A stretch of DNA of 64,000 nucleotides from Alsobacter sp046349155 (GCA_046349155.1 JAXMCW010000001.1:1116001-1180000); one strand, 5' to 3'; counted from the first letter of the stretch, positions 1-9,079 are shown. A program made the numbers and translations. The notes: a model not told the origin generated them from the sequence alone.

Positions 1-269
1 TCGAGAGCGCCTTCGCGCTGGAGGTGCAGCACACGGCGCCGACCATCGTCGAGCGCGTGAACGCCCGCTATGGCTGGCGCTGCGTCGGCCGCCTCTCGCT
101 GCGCCAGGGCCCGGTCGGCCGCGACAGGCAGGCGCGCGGGCTGCGCCGCGAGCCCGCGCCCGCCGACCTCCGCGAGGCCGAGGCGCGGGTGGGGCCGGTG
201 GAGGACGAGGCCCTGCGCGAGGCGCTCGTCCGGCTCGGGGCCGGCATCATCGCCCGCAAGGCCGGCTGA
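1..269 (+). CDS. DUF721/DciA-like protein, C-terminal part (5' end outside window)
   Basis: The open frame enters from the left edge (codons in frame from base 3) and stops at 267-269. The visible 88 residues contain the segment FALEVQHTAPTIVERVNARYG, or close to it, which matches the core of DUF721/DciA-type proteins; DciA members help load the replicative helicase. In Hyphomicrobiales this gene often sits upstream of a DsbA-like gene and smc, as here. The N-terminus and any motif before the window cannot be judged. The family call rests on this segment and on context. Confidence 0.7.
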   Translation, partial: ESAFALEVQHTAPTIVERVNARYGWRCVGRLSLRQGPVGRDRQARGLRREPAPADLREAEARVGPVEDEALREALVRLGAGIIARKAG

Positions 270-396
270 CGCGGCGCGATGAGGTTTTCGTGAACCCCAG
301 TCCTCGGCCGGCGTCTTGCCACATTCGTCGGGCCGTTTCACAGTCTCGCGCGCCCGGGCGCCAGCCCGACGTCCCGCTTCCAGGAGTTGAAGACCC

Positions 397-1044
397 ATGC
401 TGACCCGCCGCACCGTCAACCAGGGCCTCGCGGCCGCAGGCCTCGTAGCGGGCCTGACCTCGCTGGGCGCGCCCATGCCCGCCTTCGCCCAGGCGGCCAA
501 GGCGGCGGACCTGGCGGTGGCCGGCCCGCTCGGCGACGTCGAGCTCGGCAACAAGGACGCCAAGGCCACCGTCATCGAATATGCGTCGATGACCTGCAGC
601 CATTGCGCGGCCTTCCACGCCAAGGTCTGGCCGCAGCTCAAGGCCAAGTACATCGACACCGGCAAGATCCGCTTCATCCTGCGGGAATTCCCGCTGGACC
701 CGCTGGCCACCGCGGGCTTCATGCTCGCCCGCTGCGCCGGCAACGACAAGTACTACGCGATCGTGGACCTGCTCTTCACGCAGCAGAAGAACTGGGCCTT
801 CACCGACAAGCCCGTCGCCGCGCTGCTCGGGCTCATGAAACAGGCCGGTTTCACACAGGAATCCTTCGAGGCCTGCTTGAAAAACCAGCAGATCTATGAC
901 GGCGTGAACTGGGTGAAGGAGCGTGCGGCCCGGGATTTCTCGGTCGACGCGACCCCCACCTTCTTCATCAACGGGGAGAAGAAGAGCGGAGAGATCTCGA
1001 TTGAGGAGTTCGACAAGATCCTCACGCCGATCGTCGGGGGCTGA
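397..1044 (+). CDS. DsbA-family thiol:disulfide oxidoreductase, exported
   Basis: A 215-residue protein with an N-terminal export signal (residues 1-31; twin arginine MLTRRTVNQ, hydrophobic stretch, cleavage near AFA-QA). The thioredoxin-like domain has the redox motif CSHC at about residues 67-70 and the cis-proline loop as ATPTFFINGE near residue 190. It should act in the periplasm as an oxidase or isomerase of cysteine pairs. It is in the same orientation as the preceding DUF721-like gene and smc (73-bp gap to smc). The two adjacent arginines suggest Tat export, but Sec cannot be excluded. Confidence 0.9.
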   Translation: MLTRRTVNQGLAAAGLVAGLTSLGAPMPAFAQAAKAADLAVAGPLGDVELGNKDAKATVIEYASMTCSHCAAFHAKVWPQLKAKYIDTGKIRFILREFPLDPLATAGFMLARCAGNDKYYAIVDLLFTQQKNWAFTDKPVAALLGLMKQAGFTQESFEACLKNQQIYDGVNWVKERAARDFSVDATPTFFINGEKKSGEISIEEFDKILTPIVGG

Positions 1045-1116
1045 CGCCCCCGGGCGTCGTCCGTCCCGGACGGCGGCCGTCCGCCTGCGCCCGGATCCCG
1101 GCCGGAGCCTGCGCCC

Positions 1117-4100
1117 GTGAAGCTGACGCGCCTGCGCCTCGTCGGCTTCAAGAGCTTCGTCGAGCCGACGGACTTCGTGATCGAGCCCGGCCTCACCGGC
1201 GTGGTGGGGCCGAACGGCTGCGGCAAGTCCAACCTCGTCGAGGCGCTGCGCTGGGTGATGGGCGAGAGCTCCTACAAGAGCCTGCGCGCCTCCGGCATGG
1301 ATGACGTCATCTTCTCCGGGTCGGGCAACAGGCCGGCCCGGAACATGGCCGAGGTCGCCCTGCTGGTCGACAACAAGGACCGCACGGCGCCCGCCGCCTT
1401 CAACGACCACGACCTCCTCGACGTGAGCCGGCGGATCGAGCGCGAGTCGGGCTCCACCTACCGTGTCAACAGCAAGGAGGTGCGCGCGCGCGACGTGCAG
1501 CTCCTCTTCGCGGACGCCTCCACGGGCGCGCGCTCGCCCGCCATGGTGCGGCAGGGCCAGATCGGCGAGATCATCGCGGCCAAGCCCCAGGCGCGCCGGC
1601 GCATCCTGGAAGACGCCGCGGGCATCGCGGGCCTGCATTCCCGCCGGCACGAGGCGGAGCTGCGGCTGCAGGCGGCCGAGGACAACCTCAAGCGCCTCGA
1701 GGACGTGCTGCAGCAAATCGACGGGCAGGTCGACAGCCTGAAGCGGCAGGCGCGCCAGGCCTCGCGCTACCGCTCGCTCGCCGCCGACATCCGGCAGGCC
1801 GAGGCCATGCTCTACCTCATCGGCTGGCGGGAGGCGCGCCAGGCCGTGGCCGAGGCCGAGCGCAAGCTGGAGCAGGACCGCTCGGCCGTCGCCGCCCGCA
1901 CCGGCGAGCAGGCCGGCGCCGCGCGCGAGCAGGCGCTCGCGGCCCATGCCCTGCCGGGCCTGCGCGACCGGGAGGTCGCCGCCGCCGCCGCCCTGCAGCG
2001 CCTCGTCGTGGCCCGCGACGGGCTCGATGCCGAGGAGAAGCGCGCCCGCGACCGCGCGGAGGAGCTGGAGCGCCGCAGCTTCGAGCTCGCCCGCGACCTC
2101 GGGCGCGAACGGAACCTCGTCGAGGACGCGGCCCACGCCCTGGAACGGCTGGAGCACGAGCGCGAGGGCCTGGCCGACGAGACCGAGAACGCCGCGGAAC
2201 GCGAGGCCGAGGCTCGCGAGCGGCTCGCCACCCTGGAGGACGTGCTGTTCGACAGCGAGGCCGCGCTCGCGGCGGCGCAGTCCGCCCTGTCCGACCGCAA
2301 TGCGCGCCGCGCGGCCGCCGAGCGCGCGCTCAAGGAGGCGGAGGAGCGCCTCGCCCGCCTCGTCCGCGACGCCGAGGGCGTGGCGCGCGACCTGGCCGCG
2401 CTCGAAGCCGGGCTGGGCCCGGACGGCGAGCTCGTGCGCCTGACCGCCGAGATGGAGCAGGTCTCGCTGGCCTTCGAGGAGGCCGAGGAGCGCGCGCGGC
2501 AGGCGCGCGAGGACCATGCCGCGGCCCGCGAGGCGGCGGAGAGGCTGCGCGGGCCCGTGCGGGAGGCCGACCGCAAGGCGCAGAAGCTGGAGACCGAGGC
2601 GCAGACCCTGCGCAAGCTGCTCGCCGGCGACGCCGCCCACGGCCATGCCAGGGTGATCGACCAGGTCACGGCCGCCAAGGGCTTCGAGACGGCCCTGGGC
2701 GCGGCCCTCGGCGACGACCTCGACGCCTCCACCGACGCCGCCGCGCCGATGAAGTGGCTGGCGCTGGGCGCGGGGGAGGAGGATCCGGCGCTTCCCTTCG
2801 GCCTCGAGAGCCTCGCCCAGCACGTGCAGGCCCCGGCGGCGCTTGCCCGTCGGCTGCGCCAGATCGGCGTGGTGGACCGCGCCGACGGCCAGCGGCTGCA
2901 GGCGGCCCTGCGGCCCGGCCAGCGTCTCGTCTCGCGCGAGGGCGACCTGTGGCGGTGGGACGGCTTCTCCACCGCCGCCGAGGCTCCCACGCCCGCCGCA
3001 AGGCGCCTCGCCGAGCGCAACCGCCTCGACGACCTGCGCCGCGAGGCGGAAGCGGCCCGCGAGGCGGCCGAGCACCTGCGCATCGAGGGCGAGACGGCGG
3101 AAGCCGCCCTGCGCCGCGCGGCGCAGGAGGAAGAGGGCGCCTTCGACACGGTGCAGATGATGCGCCGCGGGCTCGACGCCGTGCGCGAGCGGCTGGCCCA
3201 GGCCGAGCGCCGGCGGGGCGAGATCGAGGCGAGGCGGGCGGCCATGGCCGCCTCGCACGAGCGTCTCGCGGGCGAGTGCGACGAGGCCGCCGCCCGGCGC
3301 GAGACCCTGGCCCGGCAGCTCGCCGCCTTCCCCGAGGCGAGCGAGCTCGAGGCCGCCCTGGAGCGCGCCAAGGCGACGGCCCAGCGCGACCGGCAGGCCG
3401 CCAACGACGCCCGCCTCCTGGTGCAGAACAGCCAGCGCGAGGCGGAGGTGCGCACGCGCCGCCTGCAGGCCATCGCGCAGGAGATGGGCGCCTGGGAGCA
3501 GCGCCGCCATCGCTCCGCCGGGCAGATCGGCGAGATCGAGCGCCGCCAGGCCGAGAACGAGGCCGAGCTGACGGCCCTGCGCGAGGCGCCGGACCTCTTC
3601 CTGCAGAAGCGCCGCGCCATCCTCGCCGAGATCGCCGAGGCCGAGACCGTGCGCCGCGCCGCGGCCGACGACCTCGCCCAGGCCGAGCGCGTGCAGCAGG
3701 AGGCCGACAAGGCGGCGGCGGAGGCCCTGGCCCGCCTCTCGGCCGCCCGCGAGGAGGGCGCGCGCTCGGAAGCGCGGCTCGACGCGGCGCGGGCGCGGCT
3801 CGATTCCGTCGTCCACGCCATCGCCGAGCGCCTGGAGATGGAGCCCGCCGGCCTCGCCGAGGCGGCCGGCCTCGCGGCCGGCAAGGAGCCGCCGGACCAG
3901 GAGGGCGTGGAGCGCCGGCTCGAGGCGCTGCGGCAGGACCGCGAGCGCCTCGGCGCGGTCAACCTGCGCGCCGAGGAGGAGCTCGAGGCGATCGAGGCCC
4001 AGCGCGGCACGCTCGCCACCGAGCGCGACGAGCTGACCGAGGCCATCCGCAAGCTGCGCGGCGCCATCGCGAACCTGAACAAGGAGGGCCGCGAGCGCCT

Positions 4101-4575
4101 GCTTGCCGCCTTCACCCAGGTGCAGGGCCATTTCGAGCGGCTCTTCACCTCGCTCTTCGGCGGCGGCACGGCGCAGCTCGAGCTCATCGAATCGGAGGAT
4201 CCTCTGGAGGCGGGACTGGAAATCGTCGCCCGTCCTCCCGGCAAGAAGCCGCAGACGATGACGCTGCTCTCTGGCGGCGAGCAGGCGCTCACCGCCATCG
4301 CCCTGATCTTCGCGGTGTTCCTCACGAACCCCGCCCCCATCTGCGTCCTCGACGAGGTCGACGCGCCGCTCGACGATTCGAACGTCGAGCGCTACTGCGA
4401 CCTGTTGCGCGACATGGCCGACAGCACCGAGACGCGCTTCCTCGTCATCACCCACAACCCCATCACCATGGCGCGCATGGACCGCCTGTTCGGCGTCACC
4501 ATGGCCGAGCGCGGCGTCAGCCAGCTCGTCTCCGTGGACCTCGGCCAGGCTGAGCGCTTCCTCGAGGCCTCCTGA
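1117..4575 (+). CDS. smc: Chromosome segregation protein SMC
   Basis: The 1152-residue product has the full SMC layout. The N-terminal ATPase half carries Walker A GPNGCGKSN at about residue 32. Two long Arg/Glu/Ala-rich coiled coils flank a central hinge (about residues 500-640). The C-terminal half has the signature LLSGGEQALTA and Walker B ICVLDEVDAPLDD near residue 1085. SMC condenses and segregates the chromosome with ScpA/ScpB. The start is GTG at 1117, chosen because the conserved MKLTRLRLVGFKSF beginning follows directly. Long antisense frames across it are composition shadows. Confidence 0.97.
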   Translation: MKLTRLRLVGFKSFVEPTDFVIEPGLTGVVGPNGCGKSNLVEALRWVMGESSYKSLRASGMDDVIFSGSGNRPARNMAEVALLVDNKDRTAPAAFNDHDLLDVSRRIERESGSTYRVNSKEVRARDVQLLFADASTGARSPAMVRQGQIGEIIAAKPQARRRILEDAAGIAGLHSRRHEAELRLQAAEDNLKRLEDVLQQIDGQVDSLKRQARQASRYRSLAADIRQAEAMLYLIGWREARQAVAEAERKLEQDRSAVAARTGEQAGAAREQALAAHALPGLRDREVAAAAALQRLVVARDGLDAEEKRARDRAEELERRSFELARDLGRERNLVEDAAHALERLEHEREGLADETENAAEREAEARERLATLEDVLFDSEAALAAAQSALSDRNARRAAAERALKEAEERLARLVRDAEGVARDLAALEAGLGPDGELVRLTAEMEQVSLAFEEAEERARQAREDHAAAREAAERLRGPVREADRKAQKLETEAQTLRKLLAGDAAHGHARVIDQVTAAKGFETALGAALGDDLDASTDAAAPMKWLALGAGEEDPALPFGLESLAQHVQAPAALARRLRQIGVVDRADGQRLQAALRPGQRLVSREGDLWRWDGFSTAAEAPTPAARRLAERNRLDDLRREAEAAREAAEHLRIEGETAEAALRRAAQEEEGAFDTVQMMRRGLDAVRERLAQAERRRGEIEARRAAMAASHERLAGECDEAAARRETLARQLAAFPEASELEAALERAKATAQRDRQAANDARLLVQNSQREAEVRTRRLQAIAQEMGAWEQRRHRSAGQIGEIERRQAENEAELTALREAPDLFLQKRRAILAEIAEAETVRRAAADDLAQAERVQQEADKAAAEALARLSAAREEGARSEARLDAARARLDSVVHAIAERLEMEPAGLAEAAGLAAGKEPPDQEGVERRLEALRQDRERLGAVNLRAEEELEAIEAQRGTLATERDELTEAIRKLRGAIANLNKEGRERLLAAFTQVQGHFERLFTSLFGGGTAQLELIESEDPLEAGLEIVARPPGKKPQTMTLLSGGEQALTAIALIFAVFLTNPAPICVLDEVDAPLDDSNVERYCDLLRDMADSTETRFLVITHNPITMARMDRLFGVTMAERGVSQLVSVDLGQAERFLEAS

Positions 4576-5206
4576 TCCCGCCGCCCTGGGGCGCGAAGCG
4601 AAGCCATCCCGCCTTTTCCCCAGGTGGATTGCTTCGCCGCCGCGCACCTCGCAGGACGGAGGGTGCCGCGCGGCTGGCGATCACGGAGAGGAGCGCCTCT
4701 CCGGTCGCAGGGCGCGGAGCGGGCCGGCGACCCTGCGCCCTTCACAATCGTAGGAAAATAAGCCTTGATCTGGCCTGCTCCCGCCCGGGAAGGGGCGTTC
4801 GCGACGTCGGCTGACGTGGGCGGGAGGCGGTGGCTCCGAAAGCCCGGCGTGACGGCCGGGCGGACGGGGCGCGGGTCCGACGGCGTCCGGCGCTTCGCTG
4901 CGCAGCTCCACGGGGGATGCGACCCCGGGACGTCGGAAGGTCCGCAACACCGTGCGCGGGCCGGGGCGGACCGAAGGTCTTCCGCCATGCCTCCACAGAC
5001 ACCCACAGAATCGGCTGTGGGCCCGAAGTCCCCCCGGTCCGCGCCCCTTCCGAGGCTCGCCGGGCCAAGACGCGACCACAGAGACAACCAAAGGTTGCAA
5101 AAGCTCAACCGCGACGGCCCGCGCCATCGCAGCGACTCTCCCATCCCTTCGTCGAAGACGCTGAAATCACAGTGTTTGCAAGGTGTTATCCCTGCCAGCC
5201 ATATTC
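4576..5206. other. Intergenic spacer between smc and the atp operon
   Basis: No frame here has gene-like composition or a convincing ribosome-binding site. It holds a REP-like imperfect inverted repeat just after smc (4593-4638), a perfect 8-bp stem with a 4-base loop at 4684-4703, and the atp promoter at its right end. No CDS is called. Confidence 0.5.
4593..4638. repeat. REP-like imperfect inverted repeat downstream of smc
   Basis: GCGAAGCGAAGCCATCC (4593-4609) faces GGTGGATTGCTTCGCC (4623-4638), an imperfect inverted pair of the kind found in dispersed intergenic REP elements. A single copy in one window cannot prove dispersal. The other REP-like candidates in the window are at 21841-21906 and 22405-22439. 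Confidence 0.4.
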
Positions 5207-5235
5207 TTGACACCCGGGAGGGCGGAAACTATGGT
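5207..5235 (+). promoter_or_regulatory. Promoter of the F0 ATP synthase operon
   Basis: A perfect -35 TTGACA (5207-5212) is followed after exactly 17 bases by TATGGT (5230-5235), four of six matches to the -10 consensus. Transcription would start near 5242, about 55 bases before the atpI start. This is the best sigma70-like promoter upstream of the operon. Confidence 0.65.
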
Positions 5236-5297
5236 GCGCGCGACTTCAAAGGGGGCTGGACGGCGGCTTCCCAGGTCGGTTCAGAGCGGTTTTCGCC

Positions 5298-5687
5298 ATG
5301 TCGGGTGAGGGATCGCGGGACGGACTGGGGAAAAAGCCGGAGGTTTCCGAGGACGTCGAACTCTCAGCGCGGCTCCAGCGGCTCGAGCAGCGTCTCGGTG
5401 AAGTCCGGGGCACTGGGTCGAAGCGCGAGGGGACGCCGGGGGCCGGCCAGGCCGACCCCTCCGGGATGGGCAAGGCCTTCCGCATGTCCGCGGAGTTCAT
5501 GGCCGGCATCATCGCAGGGGCGGGCATCGGCTACGCGATCGACAAGGTCGCCGGCACGTCCCCGTGGGGCATGATGATCCTGACGGTGTTGGGCTTTGGC
5601 GCCGGCATCTACAACGTGATGAGGGCGGCGGGCTTCGTCCAGCCGCAGAGACGCCCCGGCGGCGGAGACGCGGCCGGACCGAACTGA
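5298..5687 (+). CDS. atpI: ATP synthase protein I (AtpI)
   Basis: A 129-residue small membrane protein. The hydrophilic N-terminus with a short charged helix (residues 1-60) precedes two membrane segments, MAGIIAGAGIGYAIDKVAG and MMILTVLGFGAGIYNVMRAA, the AtpI pattern with a glycine-rich first helix. AtpI helps assemble the c-ring and is not part of the final enzyme. It is the first gene of the F0 operon, 70 bp before atpB and directly behind the promoter at 5207-5235. Confidence 0.88.
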   Translation: MSGEGSRDGLGKKPEVSEDVELSARLQRLEQRLGEVRGTGSKREGTPGAGQADPSGMGKAFRMSAEFMAGIIAGAGIGYAIDKVAGTSPWGMMILTVLGFGAGIYNVMRAAGFVQPQRRPGGGDAAGPN

Positions 5688-5757
5688 CGAGTGCCGCGAG
5701 AGCGGCGGGGCAGGGGGCGCATCCCCGGTCCGCAGACTGGAGAGAGCCGCGCCGGCC

Positions 5758-6501
5758 ATGGATCCCATTCATCAGTTCCAGCTGAAGCACGTCGTGTCCC
5801 TGGGCCATATCGGCCACACCGAGATCGTCCTGACGAACTCGGCGATCTACATGATCGGCGCGGTCATCGCGATCACGCTCTTCATTCTCGCGGGGACCGC
5901 GAGCCGCAGCCTGGTTCCGGGCCGCCTGCAGTCGATGGTCGAGCTCTTCTACGAGTTCGTCGCCGACACGGTGAAGAGCTCCGCCGGACATGACGGCATG
6001 CGCTTCTTCCCCTTCGTCTTCTCGCTCTTCATGTTCGTGCTGGTGCTGAACCTCGTGGGGCTCATCCCCTACGCCTTCACCGTGACGAGCCACATCATCA
6101 TCACCGCCGCGATGGCGCTGCTCGTGATCGGCGTGGTCATCGTCTACGGCTTCATGAAGCACGGCACCCACTTCCTCGGGCTCTTCGTGCCGTCGGGCGT
6201 GCCCGGCTGGCTGCTGCCGCTGCTCGTGGTGATCGAGGTGATCTCCTTCATCTCCCGCCCGATCAGCCTGTCGGTGCGCCTCTTCGCCAACATGCTGGCG
6301 GGCCACATCGCGCTGAAGATCTTCGCCGGCTTCGTCGGCATCCTGCTCGGCGCCGGCGCCTGGGGCATCATCTCTCCCCTGCCGCTCGCCCTCACCGTCG
6401 CGCTGACCGCGCTCGAGGTGCTGGTCGCGGTGCTGCAGGCCTACGTGTTCGCGACGTTGACCTCGATCTACCTCAACGACGCCCTCCATCCGGGCCACTG
6501 A
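5758..6501 (+). CDS. atpB: F0F1 ATP synthase subunit a
   Basis: The 247-residue membrane protein begins MDPIHQFQLKHVV, typical of alphaproteobacterial subunit a. It has about five membrane segments. The conserved arginine that faces the c-ring lies in SVRLFANMLAGH (about residues 176-187). It forms the two half-channels for protons next to the c-ring. It lies between atpI and atpE in the standard Hyphomicrobiales order. Confidence 0.97.
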   Translation: MDPIHQFQLKHVVSLGHIGHTEIVLTNSAIYMIGAVIAITLFILAGTASRSLVPGRLQSMVELFYEFVADTVKSSAGHDGMRFFPFVFSLFMFVLVLNLVGLIPYAFTVTSHIIITAAMALLVIGVVIVYGFMKHGTHFLGLFVPSGVPGWLLPLLVVIEVISFISRPISLSVRLFANMLAGHIALKIFAGFVGILLGAGAWGIISPLPLALTVALTALEVLVAVLQAYVFATLTSIYLNDALHPGH

Positions 6502-6550
6502 TCGGCCCGTCACCCTTCCCACCCAACACGAGTTCTCAAAGGAGACGACT

Positions 6551-6778
6551 ATGGGACCTGAAGCCGCCAAGCTCCTCGGTGCGGGTATCGCTTGCCTCGG
6601 CATGGCCGGCGCGGGCATCGGCCTGGGCAACCTCTTCGGGCAGTTCCTGTCCGGCGCTCTGCGCAACCCCTCCGCGGCCGACGGCCAGCGCGGCACGCTG
6701 CTCCTGGGCTTCGCGCTCACGGAAGCGCTCGGCATCTTCTCGCTGCTGATCGCCCTGCTGCTCCTGTTCGCCGTCTGA
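6551..6778 (+). CDS. atpE: F0F1 ATP synthase subunit c
   Basis: A 75-residue hairpin of two membrane helices: a glycine-rich first helix (GAGIACLGMAGAGIGLG), the polar loop RNPSA and a second helix with the proton-carrying glutamate in LTEALGIFSLL. This is the normal length for subunit c, which forms the rotating ring. A good ribosome-binding site (AAGGAG) lies a few bases before the ATG. There are 110 bp before the b' gene. Confidence 0.97.
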   Translation: MGPEAAKLLGAGIACLGMAGAGIGLGNLFGQFLSGALRNPSAADGQRGTLLLGFALTEALGIFSLLIALLLLFAV

Positions 6779-6888
6779 TCGCGGCGGCCCTCGTCCTGCC
6801 GGCGGCGGAGCGCCTCGCGCTCCGCTCCTGAGGCGGGCGGCGCAGCGCGTTCCGACGTCCCATCCAGGTCCGAACCCAAGGTTCAGCC

Positions 6889-7431
6889 ATGGCCCAAACG
6901 ACCCACGCGGGAACGGAAGTCCCCGCCGAGGCGCACGGCAAGGGCGGCTTCCCGCCCTTCGAAAGCTCGTCCTTCGGCTCGCAGATCCTCTGGTTCGCGA
7001 TCGCCTTCGGCGCGCTCTACTACCTCATGTCGAAGGTCGCGCTGCCGCGCGTCGCCGCCATCCTGGCCGAGCGCCACGACAAGGTGACCTCGGACCTCGA
7101 CAAGGCGGCCAAGCTGAAGGCCGAGACGGACCAGGCCATCGCCGCCTATGAGAAGGCGCTGGCCGACGCCCGGTCGAACGCCCAGAAGATCGCGGCCGAG
7201 ACTCACGCGAGGCTGGCCACGGAGACGGAGACCAAGCGCAAGGCGCTGGAAGCCGACCTCCACGGCAAGCTCGAGGCGGCCGAGGCGCAGATCGTGGCGG
7301 GCAAGACCGCCGCGATGCAGAACGTGCAGGGCATCGCGGTCGATGCGGCCTCCGCCATCGTGGAGCGCCTGCTCGGCACGGCGCCCGCCCGCGACGAGGT
7401 TTCGGCCGCCGTCGCCAAGCAGCTGGGCTGA
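6889..7431 (+). CDS. atpF2: F0F1 ATP synthase subunit b' (second b-type subunit)
   Basis: The 180-residue protein has a roughly 35-residue hydrophilic N-terminus, one membrane helix (QILWFAIAFGALYYLM) and a long charged coiled coil. The N-terminal extension and first position of the pair mark it as the b' form, which with b makes the heterodimeric peripheral stalk of alphaproteobacterial and photosynthetic F-type ATP synthases. It is 39 bp upstream of the b gene. Confidence 0.93.
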   Translation: MAQTTHAGTEVPAEAHGKGGFPPFESSSFGSQILWFAIAFGALYYLMSKVALPRVAAILAERHDKVTSDLDKAAKLKAETDQAIAAYEKALADARSNAQKIAAETHARLATETETKRKALEADLHGKLEAAEAQIVAGKTAAMQNVQGIAVDAASAIVERLLGTAPARDEVSAAVAKQLG

Positions 7432-7470
7432 CCGGCCCGGCTGCGACGCCATCCTCCTGGAGGAATCACG

Positions 7471-7950
7471 ATGTTTGAAGCCGAAACCTGGGTCGCCGTC
7501 GCGTTCCTGATCTTCGTGGCGATCGTCTGGAAGGTCGGCGGCTTCTCGACGCTGGTCTCCGGGCTCGACAAGCGCGGCGCCAAGATCAAGGCCGAGCTCG
7601 AGGATGCCCGCATCCTCCGCGAAGAGGCCCAGCGCGTGCTGGCCGACTACCAGAAGAAGCGGCTCGCCGCCGAGGCCGAGGCGGCCGAGATCGTGCGCAC
7701 CGCCAAGCTCGAGGCCGAGCGTCTCGCCGCCGAGGCCCATGCCAAGCTGACCGACTTCGTTGCCCGCCGCACCAAGATGGCCGAGCAGAAGATCGCACAG
7801 GCCGAGGCGCAGGCCACCGCCGAGGTGCGCGCCGCCGCGGCCGACGCCGCCGTCAAGGCCTCCGAGCAGATCCTGCGCGGCCGCGTCGCGGCCGAGGGCG
7901 AGAGCCTGCTGGTGAAGGGCCTGCAGGACGTCCGCGCCAAGCTGAACTGA
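7471..7950 (+). CDS. atpF: F0F1 ATP synthase subunit b
   Basis: A 159-residue protein with an N-terminal membrane helix (ETWVAVAFLIFVAIVWK) and a long Ala/Glu/Lys/Arg-rich stalk helix. Together with b' it holds F1 against the membrane sector. It is the last gene of the operon and is followed by a strong terminator; the F1 genes (atpHAGDC) are not here, as usual in this order. A GGAGGAATC ribosome-binding site precedes the ATG. Confidence 0.95.
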   Translation: MFEAETWVAVAFLIFVAIVWKVGGFSTLVSGLDKRGAKIKAELEDARILREEAQRVLADYQKKRLAAEAEAAEIVRTAKLEAERLAAEAHAKLTDFVARRTKMAEQKIAQAEAQATAEVRAAAADAAVKASEQILRGRVAAEGESLLVKGLQDVRAKLN

Positions 7951-7984
7951 GCCGGCGGCGGACAATTCGTTCGCCGACGACGAA

Positions 7985-8012
7985 GGCCGCCCCTCCGGGG
8001 GCGGCCTTTTTT
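7985..8012 (+). terminator. Rho-independent terminator of the atp operon
   Basis: A perfect 9-bp GC stem (GGCCGCCCC 7985-7993 with GGGGCGGCC 7998-8006) and a short loop are followed by six T (8007-8012), 34 bp after the atpF stop codon. Confidence 0.93.
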
Positions 8013-8041
8013 CATGTCCGTCCGGGAGCGCGGCCGGCGCG

Positions 8042-8581
8042 TCAGGCCGGCAGGCGCGCGTCGTAGTCCTTCTGGAGCTGCAGCCAGCCGTCCCAGAAGG
8101 CGCCGGGCTCCTCGCCCCGGGCGCGCTTGGCCAGCACGTCGAGGTGCATGTGCCAGCCCGCGCTGACCTTCAGCATCATGCCGCGGCTCGGCAGGCGACG
8201 ATGGATCACGGTGAGCAGCACGTCCTTGCCCTGCGGCTCCAGCGCGAAGGTCACGTCACCGCTGCCCTCCCAGGTGAAGCTGATGCGCCGGGGCGGATCG
8301 AGCTCCGTGATGCGGCTGGCCATGCGGTGCTCCTCGCCGAAACCGTCCGGCCGCTTGCTCGGGACGGAGGAGAGCTCGTCGTTGCGCCACACGAGCTCGA
8401 AAGGGGAGCCCACCTGCATCTCCATCCGGCCGGCCGCCAGCCATCTCCGGCGCATGTCGCCGTCGGTCAGGTAGGCCCAGCAGCGCTCGATGGGGCCGGG
8501 CAGAAGCCGGCTGATCGTCAGGGTGGCCGGCTCGGTGAGCGAGCCATAGGGATCAAGGGCCGTCATCTCCGTCGTCGTCAT
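8042..8581 (-). CDS. SRPBCC/AHSA1-family protein
   Basis: A 179-residue protein with the START-like/AHSA1 fold pattern: ISRLLPGPIERCWAYLTDGDMRRRWLAAGRME near residue 25, a central FELVWRNDEL strand and the ending WDGWLQLQKDYDARL. Such proteins bind hydrophobic ligands and are often paired with ArsR regulators. Its start overlaps the end of the ArsR gene by 29 bp, so the two are translated from one transcript. The ligand cannot be read from sequence. Confidence 0.85.
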   Translation of the reverse strand: MTTTEMTALDPYGSLTEPATLTISRLLPGPIERCWAYLTDGDMRRRWLAAGRMEMQVGSPFELVWRNDELSSVPSKRPDGFGEEHRMASRITELDPPRRISFTWEGSGDVTFALEPQGKDVLLTVIHRRLPSRGMMLKVSAGWHMHLDVLAKRARGEEPGAFWDGWLQLQKDYDARLPA

Positions 8582-8960
8582 GGGGCGTCTCCTTGTTTGA
8601 GGTCTCTTCAGGGGGTGGTTGGTTGCGGGCGTCGTCGTCGCGGAGCAGCTGTTCCAGCACGTCGAGGCGCTGGGTCCAGAAGCGTTCGTAGAAGCCCAGC
8701 CAGCGGTGCGCGCTGGCGAGCGGACCCGGCGCGAGGCGGCAGACGTGACTGCGCCCGCGCACCTCGCGCCGGATCAGGCCGGCCTGCTCCAGCGCCTTCA
8801 CGTGCTTGGAGGCGGCCGCCAGGGACATCGCGAAAGGCTCGGCCAGCTGGCCGACCGTCCGCTCGCCCTGCGCGAGGCTCAGCAGCATCCGACGGCGCGT
8901 GGAATCGCCGAGGGCGCGGAAGACGTCGTCGAGCCGGGGAGTGTCGAGATATTCAACCAT
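8553..8960 (-). CDS. ArsR-family transcriptional regulator
   Basis: The winged-helix domain covers residues 1-95 (DDVFRALGDSTRRRMLLSLA, then MSLAAASKHVKALEQAGL as recognition helix), with an acidic/Asn-rich tail. No metal-binding ELCVCDL motif is present, so this is the subtype that travels with SRPBCC proteins. The ATG at 8960 was chosen over an upstream TTG because the promoter -10 (8968-8973) leaves only 7 bases before this ATG, which suggests a leaderless message. A 20-bp palindrome spans the start codon. Confidence 0.88.
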   Translation of the reverse strand: MVEYLDTPRLDDVFRALGDSTRRRMLLSLAQGERTVGQLAEPFAMSLAAASKHVKALEQAGLIRREVRGRSHVCRLAPGPLASAHRWLGFYERFWTQRLDVLEQLLRDDDARNQPPPEETSNKETPHDDDGDDGP

Positions 8961-9010
8961 GCAGTTGAATATGAGCGCCGCCGCCGCGACTGTCAACCAT
9001 TGGGTTGAAT
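8951..9010 (-). promoter_or_regulatory. Promoter with two ArsR operator copies
   Basis: Two 20-bp sites exactly 40 bp apart share TCAACCAT...GTTGAAT: ATTCAACCATGCAGTTGAAT (8951-8970) and TGTCAACCATTGGGTTGAAT (8991-9010). On the minus strand TTGACA (8996-8991), inside the second site, and CATATT (8973-8968) are separated by 17 bases. Regulator binding would cover the -35, the -10 and the start codon, giving autorepression. Confidence 0.7.
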
Positions 9011-9079
9011 GTCCGCCGGGCCGCGATGGCGAGCGAAGCGCAGCGGTCCGGTTTTCCGCCGGGCGAAGGCGGAGTGCTT

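Noticed and set aside
247..4647. 1466-codon open frame on the minus strand
   Set aside because: Exact antisense of smc; a result of GC-rich third positions. It has no ribosome-binding site or family likeness.
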